Below the pieces are notes generated by a model. It had not been told where the DNA came from. It worked only from the letters and a program-made list of their open reading frames with translations, and made no database searches. From Tetracentron sinense (Eukaryota; Streptophyta; Magnoliopsida; Trochodendrales; Trochodendraceae), in contig CM026557.1 of the NCBI GenBank assembly GCA_015143295.1, positions 26,879,760 to 26,943,759 on the forward strand: a stretch of DNA of 64,000 nt, read 5' to 3'. A program made the translations under genes and the position numbers. This document shows positions 1 to 10,750 of this stretch, in pieces (position 1 is the stretch's first letter; the number at the start of each line of letters is the position of its first letter).

Positions 1-715
1 ACCTCTCTACACACTCCCAAGTTCGTGCTACACAAACTAGAGGGGTTCCCTATATGTAGGGAACTCAGAACCCATGAATGGAAGTTGCTAAAAGTGTTTA
101 AAACCAAGGAGGAAAGCAAAAAATCAAATTAGGATGATTTCCTATATCAGGGTCGACCCCCAAGGATACTTGGGTCGACCCAAATGTGCACTTGGGTCGA
201 CCCAGGTAACCTCCAAGGTCTACCCTGAGGTGAAAACCAAATTTCAAACTTCTTTTTTAGCTCTGATTCCCTTCATAAAAGTTGTAGCTCTTTTCGACAG
301 AATCGTTTTGACATATTATAGAGCAAAATCCGAGCTATGGTTTGTGAGATATACCCTTAACAAGAAACCTTGGTTTTTTGAAAAATTTCAGAATTTTAAA
401 GAAGTTTTGCACTGTTTATCTCATCACCTAGGGTCTGTATGGTTAGTCTAGGACACTTACCACCTAAGTCATCATGTTAGGATTATTCTAGGTCAAATCC
501 CACCTATGGTCACATGGTATGTAGGTCACTTACCATCCTATGAAGGAAATGGTTATCCGAGTGGATCAACCGACTCTTCAATTCGCTTCAACTTCATTTG
601 TCGTTGATGCTTGACGACAATGATACAAGATACACACCTAGACACCTAGATTCACTTGTTTTGACATCGGAATATGCCAACACAAAAAAATGGACTTTAC
701 ATGGATTAACTCGCT
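1..715. repeat. LTR-like non-coding repeat with GGGTCGACCC palindromes
   Basis: No protein-coding content is recognisable. Three exact copies of the 10-bp palindrome GGGTCGACCC lie at 150-159, 172-181 and 194-203, and a degenerate one (AAGGTCTACCCT) follows near 215. The same motif is clustered in the LTR of the copia element at 10751-11969, so this stretch is probably LTR or U3-type sequence of a related element cut by the window edge. Overall similarity to that LTR outside the motif is weak, so family membership is inferred. The block ends where chromovirus protease-derived coding sequence begins near 725. Confidence 0.5.
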
Positions 716-724
716 GCACACCAT

Positions 725-2166
725 AGGATGTAGCTTGCTTTGAAAAGATTGTAAATTTTAAGCTAGAGGGCGTTAAGCCATTCTACTTTAGTGGACTACG
801 GAGGAGAGATATCACCCGTCTAGCGGCTCTAAGTCTTTTGAATCAGGAGGCATGAGACTCCTCAGCCATCCCAATTGTGAGTTAGTATGTGGATGTGTTT
901 CCCAAGGATTTTTCTGGATTGCCTCCAGATCGGGAGATCAAGTTCACAATAGAGCTTACTCCTGACACTGCTCCAATTTCTAAGGCTCCATGCAGAATGG
1001 TCCCAATAGAGCTTAAGGAGTTGAAAGAGTAGATCGAAGAGTTGCAACAACTTGGTTTCATCCGACCAAGTGTGTCACCCTGGGGAGCCCTAGTGCTATT
1101 AGTAAAGAATAAGGATGGATCGATGAGGATGTGCATCGACTATAGGCTACGAATAAGGTTACGATCAACAATAGTTATCCATTATCTCAGATAGATGACT
1201 TGTTTGACCAACTGAAAGGAGCAAGGTTCTTCTCCAAGATTGATCTTCGATCGGGTTATCATCAGTTGAAGATCAAGGCTAAAGATGTTCCCAAAACTTC
1301 CTTTAGAACTTGATACGGGCACTACAAGTTCCTAGTCACGCCTTTCGGGCTGACGAACTTGTCGACTGCTTTTATGGATTTGATGAATAGGGTGTTCAGA
1401 CCTTTCCTCGATCACTGTGTCATTGTGTTTGTCAAAGACATCTTGATGTATTCCCAGACACATGAGGATCACGATCGAGCCCTTCGCTTTACACTTGAGA
1501 CTCTTCTAGAGCATAGAGTATATGCCAAGTTGAGTAAGTGCGAATTTTGGTTGGAGAAAGTGGCGTTCCTTGGCCACGTGGTACCTACCGAGGGAATTTT
1601 AGTGGACCCAGCGAAGATAGAAGTAGTGATGAAATGGGAGAGACCCAGGAGTGTTACTGAGATACGTAGTTTCCTCGGTTTGGCAGGCTACTACAGGAGA
1701 TTCATAGAGGGATTTTCTAGCTTAGCAGCACTGCTCACATACTTGATACGGAAAAATGCTCAGCTCACTTGGAGTGACAAGTGTGAAGCGAGCTTCACGG
1801 AGTCAAAGAAGCTGCTTACTATGGTCCCCATTCTCACAGTGCCATCTGGGAGTTGCGGTTTCGTGGTTTACAGTAATGCCTTGAATTTCGGGCTAGGATG
1901 TGTTCTTATGTAGCATAGGAATGTCATTGCCTATGCTTCCCGACAGTTGAAGGATCACGAAAAGAACTATCATACGCATGACTTAGAGCTTACCGTAGTG
2001 GTGTTTGCATTGAAGATTTGGCGGCACTATCTCTATGGGGAATAGTTTGATGTATTCACGGATCACAAGAGCTTAAAATATCTGTTTTCCTAAAAGGAGT
2101 TAAACATGAGGCAACAGTGATGGGTGGAGTACATGAAAGACTTTGAGTGTTCCATCCAGTACCACC
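725..2166 (+). pseudogene. Decayed chromovirus (Ty3/gypsy) pol fragment: PR end, RT, RNase H
   Basis: Translated pieces match, segment by segment, the chromovirus pol on the minus strand at 26380-29705. They run from the end of protease ([15 protein letters not shown]), through RT ([32 protein letters not shown]), to RNase H ([20 protein letters not shown]). The longest open piece is 1359-1913. Stops interrupt it, for example TAG at 1030, TGA at 1311 and TAG at 1911, and there is a frameshift near 1148. The RT catalytic box reads [10 protein letters not shown], with the first aspartate lost, and the first RNase H aspartate is N (VYSNAL). Gag, the start of PR, the integrase and both LTRs are absent. 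The 3' end stops abruptly at 2166, inside the RNase H tail, where a TGTTAGACAT LTR begins. It is not functional. Confidence 0.9.
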
Positions 2167-3209
2167 TGTTAGACATGATGCTCAGAAAAGTCATTTAGAG
2201 TGTAAGATTCTTATTAATTAGATTAATAGAGACATCTTCTTTATCTATTGTGTATTCATTATGGGTAATTGACCATGATCATGAGATGATCTATATGATA
2301 TGAGATATCGATAAAAGTCCAAAGGATATATTGTAGGAAAGCTATGTGATGAGATTATCACAAACAGATATAGCTTTCCAGTTCCTTATACCTTATATAG
2401 TCACAGCTATGGGTGAAGCGGGGCACTTCACTTATATGGCTGCCACAATGCTAAGATGTTCTCAATAGTTGAGATGTAGTTTTATTTCAAACTATTGTAG
2501 TGGAGACTACACATCAGCATATGGGTGTTTAAATGTACACTGACTAATTGTATGCAATGAGAGACCTCTTGCATAAACATACTATTAGATAGTTGGTCTC
2601 TCATTCACATTGAACAGTTTTAATGATCCTTAGATTTGATGAGTTCATTTATAACTGAGCAGTAATCTGACTGTTTTGATTCCACCAAAGTATTCTCTAC
2701 CTTGGGGAATACGATACAGTGACAGTTAGATAGTCAGAAAGCTGTTCGAGTCATGATGAATTTCAAACATGAAATCCATGCTCATTAAATTGGGAGATTA
2801 TGTAAGTTCCGGGTAAGACAGTCGATTAAGCTTAAATCCTACGCAGGTGATTTTGAAACAAATTAAGTTTGAAATACATTTTTATTAAAATATATTATAC
2901 TTATAAAATGTTTTTATCAAAATGTTTTATATGAGAAAATGTTTCTCATGGCTTAATCAGAAGTCTTGGATACCTGGATGATGTGTAATGGGCTATGAGT
3001 TAGACAATATAAATAATCTCGAAGGCCTATTAGGGATAATGTAATTGGAAGGATTAATTGAATTACAAAGTTCATGTGGTGGGATCCTTAATGGTTAATG
3101 TTCTTACACTGGGATTCAATTGCAACATGGATATCTCACGTCGCTTGCAATTCCAATGTAATTCCTATTTAGGGTCAATGGGATAACATTGGGTAAGCCT
3201 GGGTTAGAA
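2167..3209 (+). mobile_element. Copia-type LTR fragment (starts TGTTAGACAT)
   Basis: The block starts TGTTAGACATGATGC exactly where the gypsy RNase H homology stops, so it looks like an insertion into that pol. The terminal TGTTAGACAT and the AT-rich body with short phrases such as GTTCCTTATACC resemble long Angela/BARE-type copia LTRs; this lineage call is from memory of the family and is tentative. A second LTR with the same start lies at 49699. No ORF of note is present. The right end is not resolved, because a gypsy LTR begins at 3210 with TGTCGCGACC. Confidence 0.5.
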
Positions 3210-5022
3210 TGTCGCGACCCAAAACCTACCCTAGGAGTTAGAGTGAACTTTGGACGACTAATCATGACTTACATGACTTGCTTGACAAACAAACCTGCAA
3301 AACCCACAGAGCACATACAATAGAGGATAGTGGAAACATACTTTAACATGGCACAGCGGAAGACTTAACCAAACCTCTATGTATATATATGTGATCCAAG
3401 TTTATACAAAAATACACAAAAGAAAGTGCGGATAGGCCCGCCAAAATACATGAACATATATCTCTCAACTCACCCACAGCTATTCACTCAGAATCTACCA
3501 CCTCTAATAATAACCCTCTACAGGTTCCTCGACATTCTCTTCTTCTACCCAAGGGTTCGGAGCACAGATATCAAAAGGAGCAGCCACTCTGCTATCACCT
3601 GCCGACATAAGAAGTACGGCTGAGCATGGAATATTCAGCGTGTACCAAATACTAACCAACAGTCATAGCATAACCATAGCAATAAATAAAGCAGAGAGCA
3701 ATTCATATTATAACGCAGTAAACAATTCATATAATAACAAGAAAGTAAAGCAATTTATATTCATGCTTGCATCACAGAAAAGCCGATAAAACCTCTTGAA
3801 ATAGTCGTGCACTTGACTTGACTTAAAATACTTGTTGCGTGCTTGAAATCTTGTCATGTTTATCTTGCTTGATCTTGTAGAGCATGTCATGTCATGCGTG
3901 CTTGCTTGGACTTGTGAGATGCACTTGTGAGATGCACGTGAGAGGGAAGGGAGACCCTTCTTTATGATATGCACTTGAGAGGGAAGGGAGACCCTTTTTT
4001 CATGATATGCACTTGATAGGGAAGGGAGACCCTTCTTTATGATATGTACTTACGAGGAAAGGGAGACCCTTCTTTATGCATGCTAGTCTTGTTCTTGCCA
4101 AAAGCGAGGTAAAACATATAGTAGGATATGTCCCACCTCAAATTCTCGTTCTTGAAAAACCTCGGTAAATCATGTCATGCATGCCGTGCTCGTGGAATTG
4201 TGTGCATACTTGCATTTGAATTTCAATATGACAGTTGGGTAATTCACAATACATATAACATCAATAATTTGAGAAAGTCAATATTCATGCAATTTAGGGA
4301 AAATAAGAAAGCACACTATCATAGGCCCTAGCAATTTCCATAATTAATTAAGCATGCATTTCTTAATTTATAACTCATTTTATTCACCTTGGCATTTCAT
4401 CAAACATGGGGTGTGTTCATTATTTATTTATTAGACCTACATCATGCTTTTCTAGGTGGGTTGATGCTCACATCACACATGTATGTTCATTATGGATACA
4501 ATGCCCTCCCCATTTTATTCATCATAACCATACACACGACATCCAATCGCCCATTCACATCCACCAACTATCCATTCATCCCATTAGGTTCATACATTAG
4601 GGAAACTATAAAGAAGAAGGGAAAAGAGGTATGAACTAGGAGGGTAGCAAAAGGTACCGACCTTGACAAATGAGGGAAGAAATCCCTTGCAAAAACGTGC
4701 GTGAGTCGCTGCCCTAGCTTGGGGAAAGTGCTCCTCACGAGCTTGAGCCGAGAGCTTGAAGAAGAATGAGCTTGTGATGATCTAAGGTTCTTAAGACCCT
4801 TTGATTTCTCCCCAAAAGCAAACCCTAGGTTAGAAATCTCCTTCTCCTTTCTCTCTATCTCTCAAGGTCTCTACTTGGGGTTTATGAACCCTCAAATGCT
4901 CGGGCAAAGCCTTTAAGGCATGAGTGAAACGCCCAAAAGATGAAAACACCCTTACTGAAATTTCTGCAAAACGCGGGGGACCGAGCGATCGGTGGTTATG
5001 AACGATCGATCGGTTGGTATTC
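3210..5022 (-). mobile_element. Truncated gypsy LTR, 'TGTCGYG' family, minus-oriented
   Basis: It is homologous to the two LTRs of the complete element at 23637-34010. It has the same start (TGTCGCGACCC, CCTAGGAGTTAGAG), the same hairpin module (3619-3639) and the same mid-LTR tandem units of about 37 bp built on GAGGGAAGGGAGACCCTT (about 3940-4085, four copies). It also has the block CCCTTACTGAAATTTCTG near 4950. After that it carries ACCGAGCGATCGGT and CGATCGATCGGT palindromes (about 4982-5015), where the complete element has a different array. It breaks off near 5022, so the end carrying the promoter-distal U3 is missing. Orientation is inferred from the complete minus-strand element. Confidence 0.8.
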
Positions 5023-5081
5023 CTTTAACTAGGAGCTCCGCCCTCAGAGGAGCCAGCTCGAAAAATTGAGCTAGCGCAACA

Positions 5082-5760
5082 ATGAATCATTCCTGGAATA
5101 TGCCACCCGCTGGAGGGAGATGGCAGCAAAGATCCCGACTCTAATCCCTAAAGAAGAGCTAGTAAGCATGTTCATGGGTACTCTGAAGCAGCCCTACTCT
5201 ACACTTATGGTGACTTTACCAGTAATGGACTTCTGTACCATCGTCAAGACGGGTGCCCGCATTGAGACTGCCATCAAGAGTGGGGCTATTCACTTAAGTC
5301 TAGGACTTGATCCTCCCAAGACAGTTGCCTCATTCAGCAGGAACATCGGTTCCAGGGACCACAAAAAGAAGGAAGATGTACATATGGTTACCTCCACAAC
5401 ACCCATCAGATTACCGGCTCCGGTAGCTCAACAGCAGGCAATTGTCGGAAATACCCAGCCAGCCTGACCTAACCAAGGGCAAAACCGTTAACAAGACCGA
5501 CCCCTTAGAAATTTTACTCCTCTCCCCTATTCACTCAGCTATATTCTGGATCTTTTAACTAAGTAGGGTCTTCTTACCTTGAGAGAGCCTACTCCTCTCT
5601 TACCACCCCGACAAACAACACAAAAACTATAGAGCCGATCATCACTGCGCCTTCCATCAAGGCCCAGGCCATGCCACTGACTATTGTATTGGCTTGAAGT
5701 GTGCCATCCAAGATCTCTTGGATGACGGAAGGGTTAAGCTAGCCCCCAGTAACACCAGCA
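5082..5760 (+). pseudogene. Tat-lineage gag, C-terminal half
   Basis: The frame enters near 5082 (FLEYATRWREMAAK) and continues through 5120-5467 with KEELVSMFMGTLKQPY and IVKTGARIETAIKSG, a pattern typical of Tat gag proteins. After stops, a zinc-knuckle-like stretch is visible near 5640-5730 (HCAFHQGPGHATDYC followed by a leucine-rich tail ending in LLDDG), as in intact Tat gag. The N-terminal half is missing. Its role in the family would be capsid/nucleocapsid. Confidence 0.75.
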
Positions 5761-6529
5761 TTAATCAAGCACCACTGCCCCTATATAATAATCAATTCAA
5801 CTTCATTTAGTGGGAACAGCCCGGGGTAGGGCAGCCAGGACCCTTAACACTAGCAGTCAATGATGACATCATCAGGCCTTCTTACTGACCCCCTATCATA
5901 ATCCCCTTCCCTTAGTCAAATATCCAAGACATCCAGGCCCCAGTACGGATCCTCGCTCTTGAACCTGAAGAAGAGTAGATTATTTACATAATCCTATGTC
6001 CCGCCAATTGGCCCACAGCACCAGCTTAGGCCTCCACCTCTGTCGGCCCTGTCAGGATCCCTTATATCCCCCCTCAGCGTTTCACCCTCGATCGTGTACC
6101 CGCTCCTCACTCTCTCATGATGGAAAGTGAAAGCATAGCCAATTGAACCCATTCTGGCCTGGTGCACCAACCTCCAATAGCTGAGCTGGCAAAAGGGAAA
6201 GACAAAGAGACAGAAAAAGCAAGGGTACCAGACCTAAAAAATGAAGCAGTAGACTCTACATTCCGGCTAAAAATATTAGAGAAGGCATAAGAATTCAATA
6301 TGGTACAATAGTTGAGCAAGACACCTGCCCAGATCTCCATCATGGGTCTCCTTCTGACTTCCGAGCATCACCGGAAGCAGCTTCTCTGGGTATTTAACAG
6401 TGCCCATGTAACACCAAGCATTACGCCCAAAAAGCTAGGGCATATGGTGCGCCAAGTGTTAGAGCCAAGAGTTATCTCCTTTACAGAGGAAGAAATACCA
6501 CATGGCTACAGGGATCATACCTGAGCCCT

Positions 6530-6860
6530 TAACATCACAATACAGTGCATGGACAGAACCTTATCCTCAGTACTCATCGACAACGGCTCCGGCCTAAATG
6601 TCTACACTCCAAAGTTTGGGTATGGATCTCAGTCAGGTAAAGAAGAGACCCATGATAATCAGGGCTTTTGACAACTCGACAATACAAATTCTGGGGGACA
6701 TCGACTTGACCATCAGGGTTGGGCCTGTACATTTCACTACAAATTTCCAAGTCGTGAATGTACCTGCCTCATTCACCTTGTTCATTGGGAGGCCATGGAT
6801 CCACACGGCCGGAGTAATTCCCTCTTCTTTCTACAAGAGAATCAAGTTTATTTAGGATGA
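6530..6860 (+). pseudogene. Tat-lineage aspartic protease
   Basis: The active-site region reads VLIDNGSGLNV, the DNGS-LN form used by Tat proteases in place of the DTGA or DTGS of other gypsy elements. It is followed by LGMDLSQVKK, VRAF-like (IIRAFDNST) and FIGRPWIH, in the expected order. One frame break lies around the active site (about 6597), and TAG at 6853 ends the frame. In intact elements this domain would process the polyprotein. Confidence 0.75.
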
Positions 6861-7524
6861 CCACATGGTCGTGATCCTATAAGAAGAGGTGGCAAGTACC
6901 CTTGGGGACATCCAGGAGCTAGGATAGGGCTCTGCCTTCATGACATATCAATTTGAGTAGGTCAATTCTATCACTCATATAGAAGAACAGAATAGGAAAT
7001 AGCTACCGCTATTTATCAGGATGATGGCCAAGATGAACTACCAACCCAGGTCAGGCCTGGGAAGAAGGAATCAATGAATGAAGAAGAGATACCTACATCC
7101 TCGCTACACTCTGCCCTTTGAATTGGGTTACAAACCCAAGTTTGAAGACTATCTTTCCAAGCTAACACGGAAGAGCAGCCGGTCGGCGAAACCAAAACCC
7201 CAACCACACATCTCCATAACTTTTCCAGTTAGAACCTTCTAACCCTACCCGGATACTACACCTTTTGTACCAGTTGCCTTAACACCTCAGCCCAATGCCG
7301 AGTCTTTAGGGATTCCAAAACCGGAAGTGTTTAACATGACCATGATGTTCGACGAGCTGACTATTGAAGATGCTACCGAAGCAGAAGATCTAGCAGGAGA
7401 ACAGGTCTACACCCTCTCCAACAGCACTGAAGTGTCATCCAGTTGTCGACCACTAATCTGCTGGTGGACCGAGGCTCTCACCATTGAGGCCATCCAAGGC
7501 CAGAGCAAGCACAGTGCAAGACAG

Positions 7525-7833
7525 GTTGGTCCAAGCTAGCAGTGACCAAGCATCATCCTTCTCCTCCATCTATCTCTCTTTTTGCTCCCGTTGTAAAATC
7601 CAAATGTCAGGTCACTGCTGGCCTCCTTTTGTTTAAGTCATTTTTATAAACAACCACCTATTTTTTCAATGAAATTCAGATGTTTTGACTCAAAAATTAT
7701 GTTTTAAAAAAAAACATTTCATATTGGCTGATGATGAAATCACATGGACTCTTCCCCTGGAAGGCCTAGTGTCCTGAAGCCAACAAAAACAAAAAACATA
7801 AGCATGCTGAACTTAAACTAATTGATTTTCCAG
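7525..7833 (+). other. Candidate intron between PR and RT of the Tat element
   Basis: An AT-rich non-coding stretch separates the decayed PR linker from the RT-leading sequence. A possible donor (ACAG|GTTGGT) lies at 7525. A good acceptor context lies at 7832-7833: an ACTAAT branch-like motif, then ATTGATTTTCCAG|G. Downstream the frame resumes and leads to FAWSYVDMSGLDP near 8100. Ogre elements of the Tat group are known to have an intron between PR and RT, so this is plausible by analogy. The donor is chosen by eye and is uncertain. Confidence 0.4.
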
Positions 7834-8059
7834 GAAATCACCTCTGATAGGGCTACCCCTCAAACCCTCTTTAAACTCTCAGAAGTAGAGTATGACTCAG
7901 AACAGGAAGAGGAACAGCCTTAGGAGATTCTGGACCTCCTGGAATACAATGAAGGGCTACTACAGTCGAACATGGAAGACACCGAGACAGTAAACCTGGG
8001 ATCCACAGATAGTCCCCAGCTAGTCAAGATCAGTACAGCAATGAGCTCACAGCAATGAG

Positions 8060-8970
8060 CAGACATGATCAGCTTCCTAAAGAGCTACAGTGATGTCTTT
8101 GCCTGGTCATATGTAGACATGTCTGGCTTAGACCCGACATTGGTGGTACACAGACTGCCGCTGAACCCTGACGTTAGACCAGTTAAGAAGAAACTGAGAT
8201 GGATGAGGTCCGAATGGTCATAAAAGGTCAAAGAAGAGGTAGAGAAGCAAATCGAAGCAGACTTCCTGCAGTAGCAACCTATCCTGAGTGGTTAGCCAAC
8301 ATTGTACCGGTACCCAAGAAGGACGGCAAGGTCCAAATGTGCATTGACTACCAGAATCTAAACAAGGCCAGCCCTAAAGATAACTTCTCTCTCCCACACA
8401 TCAACATTCTGGTCGACAACACTACAGGGCACGAAACACTCTCATTCATGGATGGTTTCTCCTGATACAACCAAATTAGAATGACGGAGGAAGACATGGA
8501 GACAACCTCCTTCATCACACCTTGTGACACATTCTGCTATAAGGTAATGCCCTTCGGACTCAAAAATGCAAGGGCAACCTACCAGAGAGCCATGACGACG
8601 CTATTCCATGACATGATCCATAAGTCAACAGAAATTTATGTAGATGACATGATCGTCAAATCTCCAATTGGCAGGCAACACTTTGAAGATTTGAAGAGAC
8701 TCTGTGACAGATTCTGAGAGTTCTGCCTGAGACTGAATTCGGCCAAATGTGTTTTTGGAGCCTCATCGGGAAAGCTCATTGGCTTCGTAGTCAGTAAAAG
8801 AGGCATCGAGATCGATCCAGCCAAAGCTAAGGCTATCATCGAAATACGAACTCCCCAAACTGAAAAGGAAATCCATGGGTTCCTAGGCAGAATTCAATAC
8901 ATCCATGGGTTCCTAGTTCACTCTGATATGCGAGCCAATCTTTAAACTTCTCTGGAAGAATGTACCTACA
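8060..8970 (+). pseudogene. Tat-lineage reverse transcriptase
   Basis: The leader reads FAWSYVDMSGLDPTLVVHRLP near 8100. The RT core follows: ANIVPVPKKDGKVQMCIDY, PLPHI-like, FMDGFS, FCYKVMPFGLKNA and the catalytic box EIYVDDMIVKS at about 8634-8666, with both aspartates intact. It ends with SKRGIEIDPAKAKAI and GFLGRIQYI. Stops include TGA near 8462 and 8716, and frameshifts lie near 8200 and 8910. A short local duplication of CATGGGTTCCTAG occurs near 8874-8922. Its role in the family would be reverse transcription. Confidence 0.85.
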
Positions 8971-8989
8971 GTCTGGACAATTGACTGCA

Positions 8990-9460
8990 AGGAAGCCTTT
9001 GACAGAATAAAGCAGTATTTACTCAATCCTCCAGTACTTGTGCCTCCTACACAGGGACGGCCACTGCTACTATACATCACAGTACAAGAGACCTCCATGG
9101 AGTGCATTCTGGCACAATATGGCGAGACAGGCAGAACAGAGCAAGCCATCTACTACATCAGTAAGCGCCTGTTAGAGTATGAAGAAAGGTACAACCCGCT
9201 TGAGAAAACTTGTCTGGCACTAGTCTGGGCTACTCAGCGTCTACAACACTATTTGCTTTCCTATCTGACAATCCTGATCTCCCGAATAGATCCACTTAAA
9301 TACCTACTGGAAAAGCCAGCAACCACAGGGAGGACAGCCCGATGGCTCATGATGTTTTCTGAATTCGACATCACGTACATGACTCAGAAGTCAATCAAGG
9401 GGTAGGCGATTGTAGATCACCTTGCCCATTGTCCAGCACAAGACTATGTTTCAGTACATG
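8990..9460 (+). pseudogene. Tat-lineage retroviral-type RNase H
   Basis: The open frame at 9040-9405 includes LLYITVQETSMECILAQYG, AIYYISKRLLEYEERY, YNPLEKTCLALVWATQRLQHYLL, LKYLLEKPA and ARWLMMFSEFDITY, in the order of plant gypsy RNase H domains. The first catalytic position is altered (LYITV, where LYLAV- or LYSDA-like residues are usual in this group). TAG at 9403 ends the frame, but homology continues (AIVDHLAHCP). Confidence 0.8.
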
Positions 9461-9509
9461 ATCAGTTTCCAGATGAAGCCATCCTGTATGCAGAAGCAAA
9501 GAACAACAA

Positions 9510-9900
9510 TACCTCGGTTCGGAGTTATACTTCGACGGAGCCGCTAATAGTCATGGACACGGGATAGGAGCAGTCCTAATCTCACCTAAGGGAGCACACC
9601 TCCCTATCTCAGTCAAGCTGAAATTTAGATGCTCCAACAATGAAGCAGAATACGAGGCATTCATAGCCGGATTGAAAGAAGCCTTGAGCATCGGGATCAA
9701 GGAGGTTGACATCTACGGAGACTCATCTTCGGTAATCTCTCAGGCAAATGAATCTTAGGCCATCTGAGAAGCGAGGCTAGTCCCGTACTTATCCTACCTT
9801 AACGTGCTAATCACTTGGTCCAAAAGAATTAGCTTCAGTCATAGGTCTAGGAACCACAACAGGTTCGTCGATGCACTGACTACTCTTGCTTCCATGGTTC
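9510..9900 (+). pseudogene. Second, archaeal-type RNase H (aRNH) of the Tat element
   Basis: The segments ELYFDGAANSHGHGIGAVLI, RCSNNEAEYEAFIAGL, VDIYGDSSSVISQ and RFVDALTTLAS carry all four catalytic acidic positions (D of FDG, E of NEAEYEA, D of GDS, D of VDALT). Stops fall near 9757 and 9766 between the third and fourth motifs. A second RNase H of this type downstream of the retroviral-type RNase H is a known feature of Tat elements. The decay argues against current activity, although the catalytic residues survive. Confidence 0.85.
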
Positions 9901-10139
9901 AGATCCTCACAGGCATCATGCTCTGGCCGATCAAGATCTAGTAGTAGGATTAGCCTGCCTAATGCCTTTAGATTGAAGAGGTATCAGACAACAACCCTTG
10001 GTACGCAGACATCAAACAATACCTCGAGGACGAGGCCTTCCCACTCGATGCTACCAAACCAAACCACCGGGCGATCAGAACACTGGCTATTCAGTTTGTC
10101 CTCTCCGGAGGAATCTTGTACAAAAGGTCATCGAACCTA

Positions 10140-10750
10140 CTTTGGCTTAGATGCCTAGATACCAGTAAAGCAGCACAGGTAGTCAAAGAAGTTCATAGAG
10201 GAACTTACGGCCCACACATGAATGGGTTAATGCTGTCTAAGAAGATACTTAGACTGGGCTACTACTGGTCTACAATGGAATCTAACTGTTGTAAGCATGT
10301 ACATAAGTGCCACCAGTGCCAAATCTAGGCTGACAAAATCAATGCACCACCAACCAGGCTGCACAACCTTACTGCTCCTTGGCTATTCTCAGGTTGGGGC
10401 ATTGACGTCATCGGATCTATAGCTCCGAAAGCATCAAACGGACATCGTATCATCCTGGTTGTAATTTATTACCTTACAAAATAGGTCGAGGCAGCCTCTT
10501 ATGCCAACGTCATAGCCACAGTGGTTCAGTGTTTTCTGAAACGGGATATCATCTGTCGATATGGAGTCCCATATGAGATTATAATGGATAATGCTCTCAA
10601 CTTCTGCAATAAGGGAATGATTGATCTCTGCCAGAAGTTTAAGATCCAACATCACAACTCTACGCCATACAGGCCACAGAGTAATGGTGCAGTTGAAGCC
10701 ACCAACAAGAACATGAAGAAAATCATAGAAAATATAAAGTCAAAGTTTTG
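10140..10750 (+). pseudogene. Tat-lineage integrase, truncated
   Basis: The HHCC zinc region (HRGTYGPHMNG to CCKHVHKCHQCQ) is at about 10190-10325. The catalytic core follows: GIDVIGSI, YGVPYEIIMDNALNF and HHNSTPYRPQSNGAVEATNK, giving D, D and E. TAG codons at 10326 and near 10483 interrupt it. The frame runs into KIIENIKSKF and stops at 10750, where the LTR of copia element #1 starts with TGTTGGC. The C-terminal third is lost from the window. Confidence 0.85.

Larger units (their letters stand above)
5041..10750 (+). mobile_element. Ty3/gypsy Tat-lineage retrotransposon remnant
   Basis: The order is gag, PR, RT, RNase H, a second archaeal-type RNase H, then IN, all on the plus strand. The second RNase H and the RT signature FCYKVMPFGLKNA are hallmarks of the plant Tat group. 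Both LTRs are missing. The 5' side abuts a truncated gypsy LTR at about 5022, and the 3' side is cut inside IN at 10750 by copia element #1. Many in-frame stops and frameshifts make it non-functional. Domains are listed separately. Between PR and RT (about 6860-8060) the reading frame is weak; that interval holds a decayed linker and a candidate intron. Confidence 0.88.
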
